Origin: Rhizobium rhizogenes | GTDB lineage: Bacteria; Pseudomonadota; Alphaproteobacteria; Rhizobiales; Rhizobiaceae | DNA length: 64,000 bases | Reading direction: 5' to 3' | Assembly: GCF_002005205.3 (NCBI RefSeq) | Contig: NZ_CP019702.2 | Coordinates: 434,001-498,000, forward strand | In this document: piece after piece, positions 18,471 to 27,494 of the stretch | Layout: every line of letters starts with the position of its first letter | How positions within the stretch are numbered: the first letter of the stretch is position 1 | Translations under genes and position numbers: made by a program | Notes under the pieces: model-generated | The model's database searches: none | Told to the model about the DNA's origin: nothing | The model's input: the letters and a program-made list of their open reading frames with translations, nothing else

Positions 18471-19205
18471 TTGGGGCTGCTCGAAACGACGATAAGCGGG
18501 CGAAAACGCCGGAACAGCCACGCCCATGTGGTCTCCGAACTCGGCAGCGCCATCGTCTCGGGCAGAATTGCCGAAGGCTCCCTGCTGCCCAATGATGCCG
18601 AACTCTCCATGCGCTTCGGCGTCTCGCGCACCGTGCTGCGGGAAACCATGAAGACGCTGGCGGCCAAGCGGCTGGTGGAGCCGAAAGCAAAGGTCGGCAC
18701 CCGTGTCCTCGACCGTTCCAGCTGGAATTTCTTCGATCCCGACGTGCTCGGCTGGCGCTGCGAAGCCGGCATAGACGAGGAGTTCGTCACGCATCTGGCA
18801 GAAATCCGTCTGGCGCTGGAGCCGGCGGCAGCGGCAGCGGCGGCCCTGCAGGCCTCGAATGACGATATTGTTTCGCTTTACGTCATCGCTGCAAAGTTCG
18901 ACAATCCAAAACATACGCCGGAGAGCATCGCCAAGGTCGATCTCGAATTCCACCTTGCCGTGGCGCATATGTCCGGCAATCCCTTCATGCGCTCGGCAAG
19001 CGGGCTGATCGAAGCGGCACTCGCCATTTCCTTCCAGCTTTCGTCACCTGCCGCCTCACCCGGCACCATCGCCGAAATTGCGTCGAACCATCTGCGCATC
19101 GTCCACGCCATTGCCGCACGTGATGCGGATGCCGCCGTCAAAGCCATGCGCCACGTGATCGAGGTGGGCAAGGACCGGACGCAGAAGGCGATCAAGGCGC
19201 CCTGA
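18471..19205 (+). CDS. GntR/FadR-subfamily transcriptional regulator (DgoR-like)
   Basis: A 244-residue repressor with an N-terminal winged helix (LPNDAELSMRFGVSRTVLRETMKTL, about residues 38-65) and a C-terminal all-helical FCD ligand-binding domain, including DLEFHLAVAHMSGNPF and a late HLRIVHAIAARD. FCD regulators usually bind sugar acids or related carboxylates; DgoR of E. coli responds to galactonate. The start is a TTG at 18471, chosen because GGGAGG lies at 18460-18465. It closes the transporter operon and probably controls both it and the divergent dehydratase through the sites near 13425 and 13610. Confidence 0.88.
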   Translation: MGLLETTISGRKRRNSHAHVVSELGSAIVSGRIAEGSLLPNDAELSMRFGVSRTVLRETMKTLAAKRLVEPKAKVGTRVLDRSSWNFFDPDVLGWRCEAGIDEEFVTHLAEIRLALEPAAAAAAALQASNDDIVSLYVIAAKFDNPKHTPESIAKVDLEFHLAVAHMSGNPFMRSASGLIEAALAISFQLSSPAASPGTIAEIASNHLRIVHAIAARDADAAVKAMRHVIEVGKDRTQKAIKAP

Positions 19206-19263
19206 AGAGACTGCCCTCCCTGTCTTCTGAAACGAAGATCGGGTCGCAACACCCTGAAGACAA

Positions 19264-19701
19264 TCAGAGAAAATTCAGCGTCACCAGCGCCAGCAAGAGG
19301 TAGCGCCCGACCTTGGCGATGGTGACCAGCAGCAAAAAGACCGGCAGCGGCTCTTTCATGATGCCGGCCGCAACCGTCAGCGGATCGCCGATCAGCGGCG
19401 CCCAGCTTAACAGCAGCGACCACCGGCCATAACGCCGATACCAGTTCTGGGAACGTTGCAGCGCAGCCTCGCCAACGGGAAACCAGCGCTTATGCCTGAA
19501 ACCCTCGATGCCACGGCCAAGCAGCCAGTTGACGAAGGAGCCGGCGACATTGCCGGCACTGGCGACAGCCACAAGCAGCCAGACCGGCTGCGACTTCAGG
19601 AGGATGAGACCGGCCAGCGCCGCCTCCGACTGCATGGGCAGAATGGTCGCCGCCACAAAGGCGGTCAGAAACAAACCCGCATATACCGCCATATCGGCCA
19701 T
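19264..19701 (-). CDS. yqaA: YqaA-type inner-membrane protein (SNARE-associated/DedA-like)
   Basis: A 145-residue membrane protein close in length to E. coli YqaA (142). It shows the DedA-like features: FLTAFVAATILPMQSEAALAG, an AGNVAGSFVNWLLGR helix and a WYRRYGRWSLLLSWAPLIGDPLTVAAG segment. The frame is open upstream to 19770, but the ATG at 19701 follows GAAGGGCGG. The DedA superfamily is linked to lipid flipping and membrane homeostasis; the exact role of YqaA is unknown. It is convergent with the regulator gene to its left. Confidence 0.85.
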   Translation of the reverse strand: MADMAVYAGLFLTAFVAATILPMQSEAALAGLILLKSQPVWLLVAVASAGNVAGSFVNWLLGRGIEGFRHKRWFPVGEAALQRSQNWYRRYGRWSLLLSWAPLIGDPLTVAAGIMKEPLPVFLLLVTIAKVGRYLLLALVTLNFL

Positions 19702-19797
19702 TTTCCGCCCTTCATCATCAGCGAATCCCACCCTGCCCCTGAAGTGCCGGATGATGGCGCGCACCGTCAAGCACGCCTGGACATCAGCGACTGGATA

Positions 19798-20067
19798 TCA
19801 GGCTGAATTTGCCGCGATGGCACGCACAATGTCGTCATGATCCACCTCCACCAGCCCCTTGTGAATGGACAATTGCCTGATATCGCCGGATGCCGACAGG
19901 ATGACGATCACCGTTTCGCGTGGCGGGCAATCCGGCAGGGCGCAGGACAGCTCGCTGACGGTAACGATGTCATCGGCATGCAGATTTAACAGGTTGCGCG
20001 CCCATTGTTTCAAAAGCCGGGCCTGCGAGACGATCGCCGAGCCGCTGCGCGCAAGGGGATTGTTCAT
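19798..20067 (-). CDS. Small conserved-looking protein coupled to CobW GTPase
   Basis: An 89-residue protein with no signal peptide or membrane helix. The N-terminal half is helical (SQARLLKQWARNLLNLHADD). The middle holds a CALPDCPPRETVIVIL stretch with two cysteines five apart, and the C-terminus is acidic (LVEVDHDDIVRAI). Its ATG overlaps the CobW stop by four bases, so the two are translationally coupled. I do not recognise a named family. The cysteines and the Zur-type site upstream of the operon make a metal-related role possible but unproven. Confidence 0.7.
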   Translation of the reverse strand: MNNPLARSGSAIVSQARLLKQWARNLLNLHADDIVTVSELSCALPDCPPRETVIVILSASGDIRQLSIHKGLVEVDHDDIVRAIAANSA

Positions 20068-21170
20068 GAAGCACCCTTTCGCCTCGCCTGCGAGGCCAAT
20101 GTATCGAAAAGATCGCGGATTGGCTGTTGCGGCATATCCATGCCGATCAGCACGAGACGGGTTGCACGGTTGCCATCCGGCCAGCTTTCGAGCCTTGCCA
20201 GCGGGTAAAGCCGGTGCTGCACGGCATGGGCAACCACCGGCCGATCCGGATCGTCCGTCGCCTGGAAAATACCTTTCAGCCGTAGCAGGCCGGAATGCAC
20301 GTTGCTGGTGACGAGTTCGAGAAAGGTAACGATCATCTGTGGCTCAAGAGCGCCGTCGAAAGTGAGGTCAAAGGCCTCGACGCCAGCACCATGGCGGTTG
20401 ACGTCATGGTCATGGCCGGCATGCAGACTCAGCCTGTCGGCCGCCAGCCATCCCGGCACATCCTCCGGCTTGCCGCGCAGCGAGTAATTCTTCGTTGCAA
20501 AAAGCGACATGAGATCGAAGTCGGCCGCATTGCGATCGTGCAGCAGGGCGGCGGGGTTGAGGTCGGCAAGGCCTTCGCGGTCCATCATCGACCTGTCGGC
20601 AAGGTCGGTTTTCGTCAGGACGATATGGTCGGCAAAGGCAAGCTGTTTCCAGCCTTCGATGAAGCTGTCGAGCATCGCCCGGCCGGAGGTGACGTCGAAG
20701 ACAGTGACCACGCCCGAAAGATGAAAGTGCCGGGCGACGATATGGTCGCGCAGGCCAAGCGCCGGTGTGCCGCCGGCAATCAGGCTGTTGATGATCGGCG
20801 CGGGATCGGCAAGTCCCGTGGTTTCGATGACGACACGCGATATTTCCGGCATCATCCCTTCGAGAAAAGCCTGATGCAGTTCGTAAAGCGAAGTGCGGAT
20901 ATCGCTGGTGGCGGCGCAGCAGATGCAGCCCGTGGTGGTCCTGAAATAGCGCTCAGACCCCGTGTGCACCAGACCGTGATCGATGGGCACCGACCCGAAC
21001 TCGTTGACGATGACGGCTGCGTCACGCATGGCCGGCTCGGTCAGAAGCTCGTTCAGCAGGGTGGTCTTGCCTGCACCGAGAAAACCGGTGAGCAGGGTAA
21101 CCGACACCGTTTGCACGGGTGACGCCACAGGCGGATCGCCGCTTTGCTCCCCCGCCTTTTTCCGCTTCAT
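20064..21170 (-). CDS. CobW/COG0523-family metallochaperone GTPase
   Basis: A 368-residue G3E GTPase. The P-loop GFLGAGKTT is at residues 29-37 and the CxCC metal-binding motif GCICC at 81-85. Further motifs are IETTGLADPAP and the guanine-specificity TKTD. A His/Asp-rich patch (HAGHDHDVNRH) lies between the GTPase part and the CobW C-terminal domain. Members move zinc or other metals into client proteins. The frame is open to 21335, but the ATG at 21170 gives the usual short N-terminus, and the upstream stretch contains the candidate Zur site. This argues for the low-zinc branch of the family rather than cobalamin synthesis. Confidence 0.88.
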   Translation of the reverse strand: MKRKKAGEQSGDPPVASPVQTVSVTLLTGFLGAGKTTLLNELLTEPAMRDAAVIVNEFGSVPIDHGLVHTGSERYFRTTTGCICCAATSDIRTSLYELHQAFLEGMMPEISRVVIETTGLADPAPIINSLIAGGTPALGLRDHIVARHFHLSGVVTVFDVTSGRAMLDSFIEGWKQLAFADHIVLTKTDLADRSMMDREGLADLNPAALLHDRNAADFDLMSLFATKNYSLRGKPEDVPGWLAADRLSLHAGHDHDVNRHGAGVEAFDLTFDGALEPQMIVTFLELVTSNVHSGLLRLKGIFQATDDPDRPVVAHAVQHRLYPLARLESWPDGNRATRLVLIGMDMPQQPIRDLFDTLASQARRKGAS

Positions 21171-21218
21171 TCCAAACACGGCCTTACCTTCCCGCAGTAA
21201 AATTTCAAAAGGACTTAC

Positions 21219-21237
21219 TATGTTATGTAATAACATA
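21219..21237. promoter_or_regulatory. Candidate Zur box upstream of CobW operon
   Basis: TATGTTATGTAATAACATA is a palindrome with perfect 8-bp arms around a three-base centre. It closely resembles Zur-binding sites of proteobacteria (GTTATNNNATAAC type). It lies 48 bases before the CobW start codon, in the expected promoter zone. Confidence 0.7.
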
Positions 21238-21370
21238 TCAATATCACTCACAACAAATTGCGCGTGCGTCTGGCCGCCCCGCCTCAGCTGCCTTTCATGC
21301 CCGGTGTCCGCAAGCACACGAAAAAACCAAAGCACCTTCGAAATGGAATAATAAAACCGTTTCCTTCACT

Positions 21371-21425
21371 TTCGTTTTAATCGTTCCACGTTCTCTTGCA
21401 TTTTCGTTAGAGTTCGCTTTTAATC
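21371..21425. promoter_or_regulatory. Direct repeats upstream of ugpB (DeoR/GlpR-like candidate)
   Basis: TTCGTTTTAATC (21371-21382) and TTCGCTTTTAATC (21413-21425) are near-identical direct repeats 42 bases apart, with a third weaker copy (TTTTCGTTAGAG) between them. TTTCG-rich direct repeats are typical of DeoR-family operators such as GlpR sites. I see no clear Pho box. Weak evidence. Confidence 0.3.
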
Positions 21426-21526
21426 AGATCGCTAATACGGAAAAGATCGCCCGCAGCCGTATCGAGGAGGAACGACTGCAATAAGGGGCTGTATCTTTTA
21501 CTGTTTTCATAACGGGAGGAATCGCC

Positions 21527-22831
21527 TTGAAAAAACTCAGCTACCGCCTTGCTGCGGCATCCGCGCTTTCGTTTTTTGTCACATCGAATGCTTTCGCTGC
21601 GACGGAGATCCAGTGGTGGCACGCCATGACCGGCGCCAATAACGAAGTCGTGGACGCGCTTGCCAAAGAGTTCAACGACAGCCAGAAGGAATACAAGATC
21701 ACGCCCGTCTTCAAGGGCACCTATCCCGAAACGCTGAATGCCGGCATCGCCGCCTTCCGCGCCAAGCAGCCGCCGGCCATCATTCAGGTCTTCGATGCCG
21801 GTTCGGGTGTGATGATGGGTGCCGCGGGCGCCATCAAGCCGGTGGCGGATGTGCTGAAGGAAGGTGGCTATACCTTCAACAAGGACGAATATCTGGCCGG
21901 CATCGTGGCCTATTATTCCAAGCCTGACGGCACCATGCTGTCATTCCCCTATAATTCGTCCTCGCCGATCCTTTATTACAACAAGGATGTTTTCCAGAAG
22001 GCCGGCCTCGACGCCGCCAATCCGCCGAAGACCTGGCCGGAAGTCTTCGAAGCCGCAAAGAAGATCAAGACCAGCGGTGCCGCGCAATGCGGTTTCACCT
22101 CCACCTGGCTCACCTGGATCCAGACCGAGAACTTCGCCGCCTGGAACAACGTCTCCTATGGCAGCAATGAAAACGGCCTTGGCGGCACCGATGTGAAGCT
22201 CGCGGTCAATGCGCCGCTCTTCGTCGAACATTTCCAGGCGATTGCGGATCTCGCCAAGGACGGCACCTTCCGCTACGGCGGGCGCACCTCGGAAGCCAAG
22301 CAGCTGTTCATGTCCGGCGAATGCGGCATCCTGACCGAATCCTCCGGCGGTCTTGGCGACATCATCAAGACCGGCATGAATTACGGCATCGGCCAGCTTC
22401 CCTATTATGAAGGCCACGGCCCGCAGAACACAATTCCGGGCGGCGCCAGCCTCTGGGTGTTCGGCGGCAAGAGCGAAGCCGAATATAAGGGTGTGGCGGA
22501 GTTCTTCCATTTCCTTTCCCAGACCAAGATCCAGGCACGCCTGCATCAGGTCTCCGGCTACATGCCGGTGACGATCGCGGCCTATGAGGAAACCAAGAAG
22601 TCCGGTTTCTACGACAAGAACCCCGGCCGCGAGACCCCGCTTTTGCAGATGATGGGCAAGCCGCCGACAGAAAACTCCAAGGGCGTTCGTCTCGTGAACC
22701 TGCCGCAGGTACGTGACATCATGAACGAGGAGTTCGAAGCGATGCTGGCCGGCAAGCAGGACGCCAAATCCGCCCTCGACAAGATCGTGGAACGCGGTGA
22801 TGCGGCCATCAAGCAGGCCGCCGGCAACTAA
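21527..22831 (+). CDS. ugpB: Glycerol-3-phosphate ABC transporter binding protein
   Basis: A 434-residue periplasmic protein with a signal peptide ending at NAFA (about residue 24). It matches UgpB: IQWWHAMTGANNEVVDALAKEFN at the mature start, FKGTYPETLNAGIAAFRA, PFNSSSP-like SFPYNSSSPILYYNKD, and the GGASLWVFGG segment of the ligand cleft. It captures sn-glycerol-3-phosphate and glycerophosphodiesters. The start is a TTG at 21527, fixed by GGGAGGA at 21514-21520. It is the first gene of ugpBAEC and divergent from the CobW operon. Confidence 0.93.
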   Translation: MKKLSYRLAAASALSFFVTSNAFAATEIQWWHAMTGANNEVVDALAKEFNDSQKEYKITPVFKGTYPETLNAGIAAFRAKQPPAIIQVFDAGSGVMMGAAGAIKPVADVLKEGGYTFNKDEYLAGIVAYYSKPDGTMLSFPYNSSSPILYYNKDVFQKAGLDAANPPKTWPEVFEAAKKIKTSGAAQCGFTSTWLTWIQTENFAAWNNVSYGSNENGLGGTDVKLAVNAPLFVEHFQAIADLAKDGTFRYGGRTSEAKQLFMSGECGILTESSGGLGDIIKTGMNYGIGQLPYYEGHGPQNTIPGGASLWVFGGKSEAEYKGVAEFFHFLSQTKIQARLHQVSGYMPVTIAAYEETKKSGFYDKNPGRETPLLQMMGKPPTENSKGVRLVNLPQVRDIMNEEFEAMLAGKQDAKSALDKIVERGDAAIKQAAGN

Positions 22832-22900
22832 ACGATCCCTGTCTCCGCCCGCATCCCTCACCCGGTGCGGGCGGCGTTTTCATGTCATCAGGAGATCGCC

Positions 22901-23782
22901 GTGCAAAGCGTCGTATTCCCCAACAAGATCCTGCCCTATCTGCTGGTCGCGCCACAGATCATCCTGACGGTGATCTTTTTCTTCTGGCCCGCAAGCCAGG
23001 CGCTCTACCAGTCAACCATGCGCGAGGACGCCTTCGGGCTGAACAGCAACTTCGTCGGGCTGGCCAATTTCTCCGCCGTGCTGTCGGATGACAGCTACCT
23101 CAACTCCCTGCAGGTCACCGTCATCTTCAGCGTGCTGACCGCGCTCGTCTCCATGGGGCTTGCCCTGCTGCTGGCGACGGCGGCGGACCGGGTAGTGCGC
23201 GGCAAGGGCTTCTACCGCACCATGATGATCATGCCCTATGCCGTGGCGCCTGCTGTCGCCGGCATGTTGTGGCTGTTCATGTTCAACCCCGCCATGGGCA
23301 CCTTCTCCTACATCCTGCGCCGCAACGGCATCATGTGGGACCCGCTGCTCAATGGCAATCAGGCCATGCTGCTTGTTGTCGCCGCCGCCGCATGGAAGCA
23401 GATCAGTTACAATTTCCTGTTTTTTGTCGCGGGTTTGCAGGCAATTCCGAAATCGCTGCTGGAAGCGGCCTCCATTGACGGCGCACGCGGTTCGCGGCGC
23501 TTCTGGACCATCGTTTTCCCGCTGCTGGCGCCGACCACCTTCTTCCTTCTGGTCGTCAACACGGTCTACGCCTTTTTCGACACCTTCGGCATCATCCATG
23601 CCGTCACCGGCGGCGGCCCCGCCAAGGCGACCGAAACATTGGTCTACAAGGTCTATAATGATGGCTTCGTGAACCTCAATCTCGGCTCTTCCGCCGCGCA
23701 ATCCGTGATCCTGATGGTGATCGTCATCGCGCTCACCGCCTTCCAGTTCCGCTTCGTCGAGAAGCGCGTGCACTACGGCTGA
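22901..23782 (+). CDS. ugpA: Glycerol-3-phosphate ABC transporter permease UgpA
   Basis: A 293-residue permease (E. coli UgpA has 295). It has six hydrophobic segments and the coupling loop [25 protein letters not shown]. The frame is open from 22865, but the GTG at 22901 follows AGGAGA and gives the family N-terminus ([18 protein letters not shown]). The [17 protein letters not shown] segment near the C-terminus is conserved in the family. It pairs with UgpE in the inner membrane. Confidence 0.92.
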   Translation: MQSVVFPNKILPYLLVAPQIILTVIFFFWPASQALYQSTMREDAFGLNSNFVGLANFSAVLSDDSYLNSLQVTVIFSVLTALVSMGLALLLATAADRVVRGKGFYRTMMIMPYAVAPAVAGMLWLFMFNPAMGTFSYILRRNGIMWDPLLNGNQAMLLVVAAAAWKQISYNFLFFVAGLQAIPKSLLEAASIDGARGSRRFWTIVFPLLAPTTFFLLVVNTVYAFFDTFGIIHAVTGGGPAKATETLVYKVYNDGFVNLNLGSSAAQSVILMVIVIALTAFQFRFVEKRVHYG

Positions 23783-23791
23783 GGATCGCCC

Positions 23792-24640
23792 ATGATTGAA
23801 AACCGCCCTGTCGCGCGCGTGATCGCCCATCTGATGCTGGTTCTCGGCATCATCATCGTGGCCTTCCCGATCTATTACACCTTCGTCGCCTCCTCCATGA
23901 CGTCGACGGATATCATCCGCCCGCCCATGTCGCTTCTGCCCGGCGACCATCTGAGCGCCAATTACACCGAGGCCATGGTCGGCGGTGTCGAAAGAGTGGT
24001 CGGCGTCAGCCTCGAGCGGCTGCTGTTCAACAGCTTCGTCGTGGCGCTCGCCATCGCCATCGGCAAGATCGTCATCTCGTTCCTGTCGGCCTTCGCCATC
24101 GTCTTCTTCCGCTTCCCCTTCCGCATGGGTTTTTTCTGGATGATCTTCATCACGCTCATGCTGCCGGTGGAGGTGCGCATTTTGCCCACCTACAAGGTCA
24201 TCGTCGACCTCGGGTTGATCGACACCTATGCGGGGCTGACACTGCCGCTGATGGCCTCGGCAACGGCGACCTTTCTTTTCCGGCAGTTCTTCCTGACCAT
24301 TCCCGGCGAGCTGGTCGAGGCGGCGCGTATCGACAATGCCGGTCCATTCCGCTTCATGCGCGATATTCTGCTGCCGCTATCGAGAACCAATATCGCCGCC
24401 CTATTCGTGATCCTGTTCATCTATGGCTGGACGCAATATCTCTGGCCACTGCTCGTGACCAACGACGCCAAGATGAACACGATCATCATCGGCCTCAAGC
24501 GCATGGTGGATTTCACCGATGCTTCGACGCCCTGGAATTATGTGATGGTGACGGCGATCCTCGCCATCATCCCCCCGATTATCGTTGTGGTGCTGATGCA
24601 GCGCTGGTTCGTCAAAGGTTTGGTGGAGACCGAGAAGTAA
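23792..24640 (+). CDS. ugpE: Glycerol-3-phosphate ABC transporter permease UgpE
   Basis: A 282-residue permease (E. coli UgpE has 281). It has six membrane segments, a long first periplasmic loop ([19 protein letters not shown]) and the EAA loop [23 protein letters not shown]. It starts nine bases after ugpA and its stop overlaps the ATG of ugpC by one base. Confidence 0.92.
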   Translation: MIENRPVARVIAHLMLVLGIIIVAFPIYYTFVASSMTSTDIIRPPMSLLPGDHLSANYTEAMVGGVERVVGVSLERLLFNSFVVALAIAIGKIVISFLSAFAIVFFRFPFRMGFFWMIFITLMLPVEVRILPTYKVIVDLGLIDTYAGLTLPLMASATATFLFRQFFLTIPGELVEAARIDNAGPFRFMRDILLPLSRTNIAALFVILFIYGWTQYLWPLLVTNDAKMNTIIIGLKRMVDFTDASTPWNYVMVTAILAIIPPIIVVVLMQRWFVKGLVETEK

Positions 24641-25698
24641 TGGCAAAAATTGCGCTGAAAGACGTCCGCAAGATCTATGGCGGCAATGTCGAGGCCATCA
24701 AGGGCGTGTCCATGGACATCGCCGACGGCGAAATGATCGTGCTGGTCGGCCCCTCCGGCTGCGGCAAATCCACCCTGCTGCGCATGATCGCCGGGCTGGA
24801 GGGCATTTCGGGCGGCCAGATCGTCATTGGCGACCGTGTCGTCAACGATCTCGAACCCTCCGACCGTGACATCGCCATGGTGTTCCAGAACTATGCGCTT
24901 TATCCGCATATGACGGTGCGCCAGAACCTTGCCTATGGCCTGAAGAACCGCAATACGCCGAAGGAGGAGATCGAGCGGCGCATCACCGAAGCGGCCAAGG
25001 CGCTGGAGATCGAGCAGTTCCTGGAGCGCAAGCCGCGCCAGCTTTCCGGCGGCCAGCGCCAGCGCGTGGCCATGGGCCGCGCCATCGTGCGCAAGCCGGC
25101 TGCCTTCCTGTTCGACGAACCGCTCTCCAACCTCGATGCCAAGCTGCGCGTGCAGATGCGTGTGGAAATCCGCCGCCTGCAACGCTCGCTCGCCACGACA
25201 AGCGTTTATGTGACCCATGACCAGATGGAGGCCATGACGCTCGCCGACAGGCTGGTGGTGCTGAACGCCGGCCGCATCGAGCAGATGGGCACGCCGATCG
25301 AGCTTTACGAGAAGCCGGCGACCACCTTCGTGGCCACCTTCATCGGTTCGCCCTCCATGAATCTTCTGGCGCACGGCGCGGCTTCGTCCAATGGCTCCAC
25401 CGGCTGGTCGGTGAACGGTGTTACAGCACCGCAGACCGTCGCCACACTCGGCATTCGCCCGGAAGACATCACGCTTGCCACCGAAGCCCCGGCCGACGCC
25501 GCCTTCGCCGGCACCGTGCAGGTGGACGCCGTGGAACTGGTGGGCGCGGAAAGCTACGTGCACGGCTCCTTCGCCGACGGCACCACCATCGTCTTCCGCG
25601 TCCACGGCCGCTCGCAACTGCGCATCGGCGAAACGCTGAAGATCGCCGCACAGGCGAAGGATTTCCACCTGTTCGATGCATCGGGCAAGCGAATCTGA
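24640..25698 (+). CDS. ugpC: Glycerol-3-phosphate ABC transporter ATPase
   Basis: A 352-residue MalK-type ATPase. It shows Walker [10 protein letters not shown] near residue 37, the Q-loop [13 protein letters not shown], signature [15 protein letters not shown], Walker [13 protein letters not shown] and the switch [15 protein letters not shown]-terminal TOBE/OB-like domain follows (IRPEDITL and later strands). It powers the UgpAE permease and completes the four-gene operon. A short hairpin (25718-25725 with 25730-25737) follows the gene but lacks a T-run. Confidence 0.92.
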   Translation: MAKIALKDVRKIYGGNVEAIKGVSMDIADGEMIVLVGPSGCGKSTLLRMIAGLEGISGGQIVIGDRVVNDLEPSDRDIAMVFQNYALYPHMTVRQNLAYGLKNRNTPKEEIERRITEAAKALEIEQFLERKPRQLSGGQRQRVAMGRAIVRKPAAFLFDEPLSNLDAKLRVQMRVEIRRLQRSLATTSVYVTHDQMEAMTLADRLVVLNAGRIEQMGTPIELYEKPATTFVATFIGSPSMNLLAHGAASSNGSTGWSVNGVTAPQTVATLGIRPEDITLATEAPADAAFAGTVQVDAVELVGAESYVHGSFADGTTIVFRVHGRSQLRIGETLKIAAQAKDFHLFDASGKRI

Positions 25699-25769
25699 GA
25701 CATCCGAGCGTGATCGGCACCCGCCTTCCGGCGGGTGTCCGTTCACCTCTGAAAGCTTATCCGGCTATT

Positions 25770-26213
25770 TCACCACACCAGCTCCACCTGCGGCCGTCCG
25801 TTGGAGGTTTTCTCCACCGTGCGGCCGGAGGCGTCGACATTGCAGTGGACGCGCTGCCGGAAGGCGGAGAAGCTTTCGAAGGTCACGACGTCGACGGGGT
25901 CATCGAGATGCAGGGTGAGCCGGTAACGCTCAGGATCACCGCCGAGCGACTGAACGCCGAGCACGGAGGCGACGAAAGGCTGACCGAGATAGAGGCCTTC
26001 CACCCTTGAACCCAGAAGATAGGGATTGAAGGCGGGGCGGTTGCCGGCTGCCGCATGCAGGGTGTTCCAGTCGCGGAAGCCATATTGCGCGGCGATGAGT
26101 TCCAGCGCCTTGGAGTGGGTGATTGCCTGCCCCTGTTCCTCAAGAGCAATGCGCAGGCGTTTTGCCTGTTCTTTCAGCCCCTCAAGGGCGGGAAGCGGTT
26201 TGGACACGTTCAT
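25770..26213 (-). CDS. Glyoxalase-superfamily-related protein
   Basis: A 147-residue protein. Its N-terminal 50 residues (LKEQAKRLRIALEEQG, ITHSKALELIAAQYGFRDWNTLHAA) form the short helical domain annotated as glyoxalase-related in many proteobacteria. The rest is a beta-rich region (VEGLYLGQPFVASVLGVQSL, YRLTLHLDDPVDVVTFESF). Its biochemical role is not known. It is a single gene on the minus strand, convergent with ugpC. The ATG at 26213 follows GAGAACC, a weak ribosome-binding site. Confidence 0.75.
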   Translation of the reverse strand: MNVSKPLPALEGLKEQAKRLRIALEEQGQAITHSKALELIAAQYGFRDWNTLHAAAGNRPAFNPYLLGSRVEGLYLGQPFVASVLGVQSLGGDPERYRLTLHLDDPVDVVTFESFSAFRQRVHCNVDASGRTVEKTSNGRPQVELVW

Positions 26214-26424
26214 AACGGTTCTCCAACATTGACATGCCGAATTTTCCGAAGGGGGTCCGCGTTGCCATCGACGACATGCAAAACATGGGGATGACCGTTA
26301 TCAGGGATAAGAGCTTCACCAGGGGCATAAATGCCTGCGGACGGCCGGGGCTCTCTGCCCGTGGCCGTCCGTATAACTCAGAACGGGCCGCCCGTCAAAG
26401 GCGGCGCTGAAGCGCGTCCCGGGA

Positions 26425-27123
26425 TCAGAAGCGATAGGTGATACCGGCACCGATCAGCCAGGGGTCGAGCCTGGCCTTGCCGCTGATCGGCGTGCCGCCC
26501 AGTTCGGCGGTCCAGTCGGTCTTCAGGAAGATTTTTTTCACGTCGAAGTTCACGCCCCAATGTTCGTCGAGCATATAGTCGAAACCGACCTGCACGGCAG
26601 CACCGAGCTTGTTCTTGACGTCGAGATTGCTGAAACCGGGCTGTTCCGACTGGTTGTAGAACAGCGAATAGTTCACGCCCGCACCGATATAGGGCTTGAA
26701 GGCGCCGAAGTCGGTGAAGTGATATTGCAGCGTCAGCGTCGGCGGCAGCAGCCATGTCTTGCCAACCGGCGTGCCGGCCAGCACGCCCTCGCCGTTGATC
26801 TTGGCATAGGTGGTGCCGAGAATGAGTTCAGCGGCAAAATTCGGCGTGAAGAAATAGGTGATGTCGAGTTCCGGAATCACCGTATCCGAATAGGAAAGGC
26901 CCGCCCCCGGCACACCGTCGACGCTGCCGCTGTCATTGGTGATGACGCCGAGACCGCGCACGCGCAGCATCCACGGGCTTGCCGCCGCAATCGCCTCTTC
27001 GGCGGTGGGCGCCGGGGCGGCCGGGGTCAGATCGGCGGCCATGGCATTGGCCGATACCAGCATCGCCGCAGCGCTAACCGCGACGCTGGCAAGCAAGGCG
27101 GTTCTTTTGTTCCTGTTCGTCAT
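26425..27123 (-). CDS. ompW: OmpW-family outer-membrane protein
   Basis: A 232-residue protein with a signal peptide (cut after NAMA, about residue 29) and an eight-stranded beta-barrel pattern ending in an aromatic residue (ITYRF). OmpW landmarks are SPWMLRVRGLGVITND, ELDITYFFTPNFAAELIL, LPPTLTLQYHF, FKPYIGAGVNYSLFY and the late WGVNFDVKKIF. OmpW forms a narrow hydrophobic channel in the outer membrane and often responds to oxygen and stress. GGAGAGATGG precedes the ATG at 27123. The 371-base upstream region holds an FNR-like site. Confidence 0.9.
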   Translation of the reverse strand: MTNRNKRTALLASVAVSAAAMLVSANAMAADLTPAAPAPTAEEAIAAASPWMLRVRGLGVITNDSGSVDGVPGAGLSYSDTVIPELDITYFFTPNFAAELILGTTYAKINGEGVLAGTPVGKTWLLPPTLTLQYHFTDFGAFKPYIGAGVNYSLFYNQSEQPGFSNLDVKNKLGAAVQVGFDYMLDEHWGVNFDVKKIFLKTDWTAELGGTPISGKARLDPWLIGAGITYRF

Positions 27124-27321
27124 TCCATCTCTCCTTTAGCGCAGCCTGCATCCGTTCGGACATTCCCCAGGGCGCGTCTCACCTTCTCGAACCGGCGCAT
27201 CGGAACTTGCCGATGCCATAGCCGTCACCGGGCAACCCAGAAACCGGCCGATGACGGCTGGCTGCGAATCCTCGGTGCCACGACCGTCACGGCCACTATG
27301 GCGAAGGGCGGGAGACACCAA

Positions 27322-27335
27322 TTGAGATGGATCAA
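27322..27335. promoter_or_regulatory. Candidate FNR/FnrN box upstream of ompW
   Basis: TTGAGATGGATCAA differs from the consensus TTGAT-N4-ATCAA at one base. It lies about 200 bases upstream of ompW, in the gap between ompW and the xylA terminator. No other gene in this gap explains it. The distance is long for direct activation. Confidence 0.4.
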
Positions 27336-27441
27336 ACCGTTACGGCATTGACCAATGCCGAGGACGTACGGCTGGAGATTGTGACAATTGCGCAACAACA
27401 GGAGGCGAGAGACGGACACAAATCGCCATGGACAGCGCATG

Positions 27442-27467
27442 AAAAAGGCGGGGGATGATCCCCCGCC
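27442..27467 (-). terminator. Rho-independent terminator of xylA
   Basis: Read on the minus strand, an 8-bp GC stem (27447-27454 with 27460-27467) is followed by TTTTT. It lies 28 bases after the xylA stop codon. Confidence 0.85.
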
Positions 27468-27494
27468 CCGGCTTTTCAACAATGGACTTGCGCG

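Noticed and set aside
26339..26370. GGACGGCC/GGCCGTCC hairpin as terminator of ompW
   Set aside because: The stem is good but neither side has a T-run, so a terminator role is not supported by the sequence alone.
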